NCBI GenBank assembly: GCA_015056365.1
Contig: SVGM01000018.1
Span: 1 to 63,617 of the forward strand
DNA from: Clostridiales bacterium
GTDB taxonomy: Bacteria; Bacillota; Clostridia; Christensenellales; Aristaeellaceae
Reading direction: 5' to 3'
DNA: 63,617 nt
Below the pieces are notes generated by a model. It was given only the letters and a program-made list of their open reading frames with translations, searched no databases and was not told where the DNA came from. Below, in pieces: positions 59,547-63,617 of the stretch. How positions within the stretch are numbered: position 1 is the stretch's first letter; every line of letters starts with the position of its first letter. Both the position numbers and the translations under genes were made by a program.

Positions 59547-60086
59547 TTGAAGAAGAAACAGGATTGGATCGTTCTTTGTGTAATCGCTCTGGTGGCAGCG
59601 GTATTGCTGGCTGGTACCAATTTCGTGACCAAGGATCGTATTGAACGCATCGCGCTGATGGAACAGAATGCGTCTCGTATTGCTGCGCTTCCCGATGCAC
59701 TGGTATTCGAAGAAGTGCAGGAAGAACCTATTGATGGTATCGACAGCTGTTATCTCGGCACAAAGCAGGATGGTACTGAAGTGGGCTATGTGGTGCAGAC
59801 CACCGTCAAGGGATACGGCGGCGAAATCGAAGTGATGCTGGGCGTAGACATGCAGGGTGTTGTAACTGGCATGACCGCCGGCGGCAGCAACTTCTCCGAA
59901 ACCGCCGGTCTGGGTACCCGTGTCCGGGAAGAAGCTTTCACTAGTACCTTTATTGGTTTGACTTCGACCCCCATTGCGAATGAAAACGTGGAAACCCTCT
60001 CTGGAGCCACGGTATCTTCCAGCGCTGTCATCGGTGGCACTGCCGTTGCCTACGATCACGCTGCCAGTCACCTGAACGCCCAATAA
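59547..60086 (+). CDS. Orphan FMN-binding membrane protein (RnfG/NqrC-like)
   Basis: This 179-residue protein has an N-terminal membrane anchor (DWIVLCVIALVAAVLLAG) and an FMN-binding domain. Its motif VETLSGATVSSSAV contains the S-G-A-T-x-(S/T) sequence where FMN is covalently attached to Thr in RnfG/NqrC. VGYVVQTTVKGYGGEIEVML and GAGLG-type AGLGTRVREE are also typical. Other Rnf or Nqr subunits are absent from the window, so it may be a stand-alone electron carrier or a partner of genes elsewhere. Translation seems to start at TTG 59547, 8 nt after GAGGTGA; the next in-frame ATG would remove the membrane anchor. Confidence 0.83.
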   Translation: MKKKQDWIVLCVIALVAAVLLAGTNFVTKDRIERIALMEQNASRIAALPDALVFEEVQEEPIDGIDSCYLGTKQDGTEVGYVVQTTVKGYGGEIEVMLGVDMQGVVTGMTAGGSNFSETAGLGTRVREEAFTSTFIGLTSTPIANENVETLSGATVSSSAVIGGTAVAYDHAASHLNAQ

Positions 60087-60109
60087 GCGCTTTGCTCTTG
60101 CTTTTTCAC

Positions 60110-60149
60110 CCGGCAACAGTATTAATCAATATTGTTGCCGGTGTTTTTT
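60110..60149 (+). terminator. Terminator of the FMN-binding gene
   Basis: A 9-bp CCGGCAACA/TGTTGCCGG stem with AATATT inner pairing ends in TTTTTT. Confidence 0.8.
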
Positions 60150-60209
60150 GTCGCGTTTCCGTCATTTGATGTTTGATGGAGAAAAAACGGCTTTTTTTCA
60201 CATGAGTGC

Positions 60210-60238
60210 TTGACAGATGAGCAAGGCTTGTGTATACT
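60210..60238 (+). promoter_or_regulatory. tRNA-Ser promoter
   Basis: Perfect TTGACA (60210-60215), a 17-nt spacer and TATACT (60233-60238), about 38 nt before the tRNA. Confidence 0.75.
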
Positions 60239-60275
60239 ATATCATGTTGCGGATAAGCAATGGCAACAGGCCGAT

Positions 60276-60366
60276 GGAGAGTTGGCTGAGTGGTCGAAGG
60301 CGCACGACTGGAAATCGTGTTTACGTTGATAGCGTAACTAGGGTTCAAATCCCTAACTCTCCGCCA
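60276..60366 (+). tRNA. tRNA-Ser (anticodon GGA)
   Basis: This 91-nt tRNA has a 7-bp acceptor stem GGAGAGT/ACTCTCC, a G discriminator and an encoded CCA. The anticodon arm CACGA/TCGTG carries loop CTGGAAA, giving GGA (reads UCC and UCU). The long variable arm (TTTACGTTGATAGCGTAAC) is class II, as required for serine, and the T arm is GGGTTCAAATCCC. It is transcribed alone with its own promoter and terminator. The flanking DNA changes to AT-rich cassette genes right after it. Confidence 0.95.
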
Positions 60367-60410
60367 TAAAAGGACTGAAACTTTGATACAAGGTTTCAGT
60401 CCTTTTCTTT
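60367..60410 (+). terminator. tRNA-Ser terminator
   Basis: A 14-bp AAAAGGACTGAAAC/GTTTCAGTCCTTTT stem with an 11-nt loop, then a short T-rich tail. Confidence 0.8.
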
Positions 60411-60530
60411 ATGCTCTTGCAGAATCCTAATGCAAAACGGCAGATGCACCCGGGAATATGAATATTTGTCGTTTATTTCATTCGCCGACATCGTCGGGAT
60501 AAAAATCCTCTGAAAAACCACATAAAGAAA

Positions 60531-60558
60531 ATGCACCCACTTCCCTCGGTGGGTGCAT
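60531..60558 (-). repeat. Hairpin upstream of the modification cassette
   Basis: ATGCACCCAC (60531-60540) pairs with GTGGGTGCAT (60549-60558) across an 8-nt loop. On the minus strand it is followed by TTTTC, which would be terminator-like, but no minus-strand gene ends here. It may be a scar of an older neighbour. Confidence 0.5.
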
Positions 60559-60560
60559 AG

Positions 60561-60608
60561 CAAAACGATTGCTTAGGCTTTCGTTTTGACATTAGGGCTT
60601 TCGTTTTG
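60561..60608. repeat. CGTTTTG direct and inverted repeats upstream of the HTH-MTase operon
   Basis: Two copies of TTAGGCTTTCGTTTTG-like sequence (60573-60588, and 60592-60608 with one extra G) lie next to an inverted copy CAAAACGA (60561-60568). Such iterated short sites upstream of a small HTH gene suggest binding sites for a controller protein, but they could also be an insertion scar. Confidence 0.5.
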
Positions 60609-60625
60609 CGAATAGCCCTTTTATT
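60595..60625 (+). terminator. Weak terminator-like hairpin before the cassette promoter
   Basis: AGGGCT/AGCCCT with a 14-nt loop followed by TTTATTTT, inside the repeat region. It would insulate the cassette from tRNA-side readthrough. Confidence 0.4.
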
Positions 60626-60660
60626 TTGTTATTGGGTGCAAGCTAAGCTATCTAACCTTG

Positions 60661-60689
60661 TTGACATTATTCGGCTAGCGGTATATAAT
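60661..60689 (+). promoter_or_regulatory. Perfect-consensus promoter of the modification/restriction cassette
   Basis: TTGACA (60661-60666), a 17-nt spacer and TATAAT (60684-60689), 12 of 12 to the sigma-A consensus. It is the strongest promoter in the window and calls for repression or attenuation to keep the cassette in check. Confidence 0.8.
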
Positions 60690-60729
60690 AAAATAGGTTT
60701 GTTATAGCAAATGACCAGGAGAAATCTTC

Positions 60730-60942
60730 ATGAAGTATATGACAATTCAAGAAGCGGCGGAAAAATGGGAAATATCAGAACGACGAGTGCAAGTACTATG
60801 CACGAGTAACCGCCTGCCCGGCGCAGAAAAATTTGGTCGCCAATGGGCTATACCAGCTGACTTGGAGAAGCCCGACGATGCAAGAGTCAAAAGTGGACGT
60901 TACGCAAAAAAGCGCAAGTGCGAGAATGGGGATACACCATAA
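60730..60942 (+). CDS. Small helix-turn-helix DNA-binding protein (excisionase/MerR-like)
   Basis: This 70-residue protein has an HTH_17-type winged helix: TIQEAAEKWEISERRVQVLC as the HTH helices and GAEKFGRQWAIPADLEKP as the wing. A basic tail (KSGRYAKKRKCEN) follows. Proteins like this act as excisionases or controllers; here a controller role for the downstream methyltransferase operon is inferred from the TAATG overlap of its stop with the next start. AGGAGA precedes ATG 60730 by 8 nt. Confidence 0.78.
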   Translation: MKYMTIQEAAEKWEISERRVQVLCTSNRLPGAEKFGRQWAIPADLEKPDDARVKSGRYAKKRKCENGDTP

Positions 60943-62045
60943 TGGACAAGAGAAAGCTGAAGATTTTTTCATTCTTTTCAGGCAGCGGTTTTCTGGATTT
61001 AGGCTTTGAAATGAATGGTTTTGAAGTCGATTTGGTAAATGAGTACCATGCGCCATTTATGGAGGCGTATCAGTACTCGAGAAAATGTATGGGATTGCGT
61101 AAGCCGCGATATGGCTACTTTAACATTGATATAAATGACTTCTTGAGCACTCGAAAGAATGAGTTGCATGAGTATGTTACTTCTGCACGTGAAGACGGAA
61201 GCCTCGTCGGTTTTATTGGAGGACCGCCCTGTCCTGACTTTTCCGTCGCCGGAAAAAATAAAGGACGTGATGGAGATAATGGTAAGCTTTCGAAATCCTA
61301 TGTGGATTTAATTTCCGAAATGCAGCCGGATTTCTTCCTGTTTGAAAACGTAAAAGGCCTCTGGCGCACCGCAAGACATAGAGCTTTTTTTGAAGAACTT
61401 AAAGAGCAGCTTCGTGGTGTCGGTTATGTGATGACTGAACGTTTGACGAATGCATTGGAATATGGTGCACCACAAGATAGAGACAGGATTCTTTTGTTCG
61501 GTGTACTTAAGCGTAGGTTTACTGAAGTTGATATTACTGATTTCGAATGGAGAAAATATCAGAAATACGAACTAAGTAATATCAAACAAATGCCTTGGCC
61601 AGAGCAAAATGCCTTTGTAGCTGATGCCATGACTGAATGCCCCGCCGGAATCCCTGAAGAGCTTACTGTTGAACACTGGTTCAGGAGTAACCGAGTGGAA
61701 GAGCACCCCAATGCAAACGATTATTTCACTCCTAGGGGTGGGTTGCAGCGGATTACGTCTGTTGATGAAGGTGACGTAAGCAAGAAGTCATATAAAAGAC
61801 TTCATAGGTGGCGCTATTCTCCGACTGTAGCTTATGGCAACAACGAGGTTCATCTCCATCCGTATCGAGTAAGAAGATTGTCTGCAGCTGAGGCTCTTGC
61901 TTTGCAGACTCTGCCAAAGGAATTCGTTCTTCCAAAGGATATGACCCTGACAAACAAATTTAAAACTATCGGTAACGGAGTTCCTTTCATTTTGGCTAGT
62001 GGTATAGCAAAGACGATGCGCGATTTTCTGGAGGATAAGCTATGA
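60942..62045 (+). CDS. DNA cytosine-5 methyltransferase
   Basis: This 367-residue m5C methyltransferase has motif I IFSFFSGSGFLDLGFE, motif IV IGGPPCPDFS with the catalytic Cys97, motif VI LFENVKGL, motif VIII EYGAPQDRDRILLFG, and motifs IX-X RVRRLSAAEALALQT and FKTIGNGVPFILASG. The region between VIII and IX (about residues 205-300) is the variable target-recognition domain, so the recognised sequence cannot be read. The host would need this activity to protect it from the downstream nuclease. It starts at ATG 60942, overlapping the HTH stop by 1 nt, and ends overlapping the McrB-like start by 4 nt. Confidence 0.93.
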   Translation: MDKRKLKIFSFFSGSGFLDLGFEMNGFEVDLVNEYHAPFMEAYQYSRKCMGLRKPRYGYFNIDINDFLSTRKNELHEYVTSAREDGSLVGFIGGPPCPDFSVAGKNKGRDGDNGKLSKSYVDLISEMQPDFFLFENVKGLWRTARHRAFFEELKEQLRGVGYVMTERLTNALEYGAPQDRDRILLFGVLKRRFTEVDITDFEWRKYQKYELSNIKQMPWPEQNAFVADAMTECPAGIPEELTVEHWFRSNRVEEHPNANDYFTPRGGLQRITSVDEGDVSKKSYKRLHRWRYSPTVAYGNNEVHLHPYRVRRLSAAEALALQTLPKEFVLPKDMTLTNKFKTIGNGVPFILASGIAKTMRDFLEDKL

Positions 62046-63502
62046 AAACGTTTCAGGATGTATTGGCTGATCTGAATGCACTAAGAGGAATACAGCTTCC
62101 AAGCATCTCTGGTCAAGCTACTCCTTTCTCAATTGAAGAAATCAATGTTGAAGAAGATAGGCTTATTCTGCACGTTGGAGATAACGCCAAAAGTCGTCCG
62201 TTGGATGAACTCCGTCGTATTTGGGCAGAAATGTTAGAAAAACCTGCTGCCCATGTTGAAGCAGTTCTTTCAGGCTCTGGATCGAGTCGTAGCCAACCTG
62301 AGACGATTCTTGCAAACCTTCCGTATGTAGAATGGTTGCTTATTGATGGGAAGAAGCATATTGCCTATGTAGGAAATGAAACTCATGATTACGGTACTCT
62401 GAAGAAGATGACCGACGATTCTGCAGCAGAGTATACCGCTTTAATGCATCAGCCAAACCCACGCAATCCTCTTCTACCTGATGAAGGCCCCATCAATCTT
62501 GATACTACTACTATGAGGGTAGTTGGTGGCTGCAACGTGCTTCTATACGGTGTGCCCGGTGCGGGTAAAAGTTGGACAATCGCACGGGAGTATTGCTCTG
62601 ATGAATCACGTATGGAGCGTCTTGTGTTCCACCCGGACTATACATATTCCGACTTTGTTGGGCAGATTATGCCGAGAGTTGAGAATGGTGCCGTAAGCTA
62701 TAGCTTTATGCCTGGCCCATTTACAAAACTGCTCAAAAAGGCTTACGAGCACCCTGAAACGGAGTATTTCCTCATTATCGAAGAAATCAACCGTGGAAAT
62801 GCTCCTGCTATATTTGGTGAAGTATTCCAGCTTCTTGACCGTAAGGCTGAGCCCGATGACAGTGGCTTCACTGTTGGCACGAGTGAGTACGGCATCACCA
62901 ACGAGAATATCGCTCTTATTGTTTATGGTGATGGAGAACATAAAGTGCGTATACCGTCGAATATGTCCATCATTGGCACCATGAACACCTCCGATCAGAA
63001 TGTCTTCACTCTGGATACAGCCTTCCAGCGCCGCTGGAACATGCGCCTGATTGAGAATACCTTCGAAGGCCATCGTTTTGCTGACAAGCACATTCTTGAT
63101 ACCGATGTCTCCTGGCGCCAGTTCTGTGAAGCCATTAATCGTGAAATCCTCAAGAGTAACGTGCGCATGACTTCTTCCGAAGACAAGCGCCTCGGCGCCT
63201 TCTTTATCACTGCTGCTGATCTCGCATTTAATGCAGCAGAAGATGATGAAAATGCGACCGAAGCTGTGCGTATTCGTGCTCGTCGTGATAATCGTCGCTT
63301 TGCTGAAAAGGTCATCAAGTATCTGTGGGATGATGCCTTTAAGTTCAACCGGGAAAATGTGTTCGAAACGAACTCTTTCATTAGTCTTGAACAGCTGATC
63401 CGCGAGTTCATGGATCGTCGAGGCAATGATCGCTTCCGCATTTTCAAAGAAGGTATGTTCAACGCAATCGTGGATCAGGCCGACGGAACTACCATTCAGT
63501 AA
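62042..63502 (+). CDS. McrB-like AAA+ nucleoside-triphosphatase of a restriction system
   Basis: This 486-residue protein has a unique N-terminal domain (residues 1-155) and then an McrB-type AAA+ motor. The motor has Walker A LLYGVPGAGKSWTI (about 170-177), Walker B YFLIIEEINRGN (243-253), the signature GTMNTSDQN (corresponding to MNTADRS of McrB) and RRW (330-332) as the Arg finger region. McrB motors drive the nuclease subunit McrC or, in LlaJI/BsuMI-type systems, a LlaJI-like nuclease. The N-terminal domain does not look like the methylated-base reader of Escherichia coli McrB, so target choice may differ. It is coupled to the MTase by an ATGA overlap. Confidence 0.88.
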   Translation: MKTFQDVLADLNALRGIQLPSISGQATPFSIEEINVEEDRLILHVGDNAKSRPLDELRRIWAEMLEKPAAHVEAVLSGSGSSRSQPETILANLPYVEWLLIDGKKHIAYVGNETHDYGTLKKMTDDSAAEYTALMHQPNPRNPLLPDEGPINLDTTTMRVVGGCNVLLYGVPGAGKSWTIAREYCSDESRMERLVFHPDYTYSDFVGQIMPRVENGAVSYSFMPGPFTKLLKKAYEHPETEYFLIIEEINRGNAPAIFGEVFQLLDRKAEPDDSGFTVGTSEYGITNENIALIVYGDGEHKVRIPSNMSIIGTMNTSDQNVFTLDTAFQRRWNMRLIENTFEGHRFADKHILDTDVSWRQFCEAINREILKSNVRMTSSEDKRLGAFFITAADLAFNAAEDDENATEAVRIRARRDNRRFAEKVIKYLWDDAFKFNRENVFETNSFISLEQLIREFMDRRGNDRFRIFKEGMFNAIVDQADGTTIQ

Positions 63503-63516
63503 GGTGGTGACGGTCA

Positions 63517-63617
63517 TTGGAAATCAGTCCTGAACTGCTAAAACGATGTCATGTGAATAAGAACGATGAAGGCGACAGATTTGTTGGTGTTAAGGCTGAT
63601 TCCGAAAACGCCATGGT
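63517..63617 (+). CDS. N-terminus of a probable LlaJI/McrC-like restriction protein (partial)
   Basis: From TTG 63517 the frame stays open to the right edge (33 codons), reading EISPELLKRCHVNKNDEGD and then RFVGVKADSENAM. AAGGTGGTGA ends 6 nt before the TTG, and no ATG competes in this frame. The gene is 15 nt after the McrB-like gene. Its position, and a start resembling LlaJI-family nucleases, suggest the effector of the system, but only 33 residues are visible, so the family call is weak. Confidence 0.45.
   Translation, partial: MEISPELLKRCHVNKNDEGDRFVGVKADSENAM

Noticed and set aside
60267..60275. Possible second tRNA or other RNA directly before tRNA-Ser
   Set aside because: Only promoter and leader sequence are present; no second cloverleaf.
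1..63617. CRISPR array, IS element, rRNA, riboswitch or prophage genes
   Set aside because: I looked for regularly spaced repeats, transposase motifs, structural phage genes and conserved riboswitch cores in the intergenic regions and found none.

Overview
The window looks like chromosomal DNA of an anaerobic, plant-polysaccharide-degrading, probably spore-forming Firmicute of the class Clostridia (gut or rumen type). The grounds are strong AGGAGG-like ribosome-binding sites on almost every gene, sigma-A type promoters, a PdaB-like sporulation polysaccharide deacetylase, biotin/sodium decarboxylase genes of anaerobes and a glucuronoxylan-degradation gene set. Most of the sequence is fairly GC-rich. 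The 2966-3523, 20155-20721 and 60700-63617 stretches are visibly more AT-rich and look acquired. I could not run any database search, so taxonomy and family names rest on motif recognition.

Layout. 1-3.5 kb: the end of gap (GAPDH), a promoter-equipped two-domain carbohydrate-active protein, and a chloramphenicol-phosphotransferase-like P-loop gene. 4.0-9.0 kb: one very large secreted protein with leucine-rich-repeat and bacterial Ig-like domains. 9.1-15.7 kb: cysK, an APH-fold kinase, a heterodimeric ABC exporter pair and a GNAT acetyltransferase. 15.7-20.1 kb: the uxuA-uxuB-gntR-PHP operon for glucuronate catabolism, with a 16-bp palindromic operator candidate at its promoter. 20.1-28.4 kb: a small kinase, a GH1 beta-glucosidase, an FMN-dependent 2-hydroxyacid oxidase with a sugar isomerase, a two-OB-fold SSB-like protein, a PdaB-like deacetylase, a D-2-hydroxyacid dehydrogenase and an FAD-Rieske fusion. 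28.6-41.9 kb: a second heterodimeric ABC pair leading into GH8 exo-oligoxylanase, GH2 and an Fe-S protein, then a GH67 alpha-glucuronidase facing an MBL hydrolase and a GH39 beta-xylosidase. 42.0-47.4 kb: SDR, a third ABC exporter, purC, a CapE-like nucleotide-sugar dehydratase and a GNAT. 47.6-52.6 kb: a five-gene biotin-dependent carboxyltransferase/sodium-pump operon. 52.7-60.1 kb: GH2 with an MFS permease, a HerA/YjgR-like ATPase with a repeat tail, an uncharacterised HTH protein and an FMN-binding membrane protein. 60.3 kb to the end: tRNA-Ser(GGA), then a DNA-modification/McrB-type defence cassette cut by the window edge.

How it fits together. GH67, GH8 and GH39 lack visible signal peptides and would process imported (methyl)glucurono-xylooligosaccharides in the cytoplasm. 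The released uronate would enter the UxuB/UxuA branch towards 2-keto-3-deoxygluconate. The GntR regulator in the uxu operon probably controls uxuA, and a TGTATACA core in the alpha-glucuronidase promoter suggests it may control that gene too. The carboxyltransferase operon combines 12S-like, 5S-like and biotin-carrier subunits with the OadB/OadG membrane pump, so it could couple carboxyl transfer between pyruvate/oxaloacetate and methylmalonyl-CoA to sodium export.

The least explained items are the HTH-MTase-McrB-nuclease cassette next to the tRNA, with its perfect consensus promoter and CGTTTTG repeats; the uncharacterised HTH protein with a palindromic operator; and the exporter-type ABC pair inside a xylan operon.
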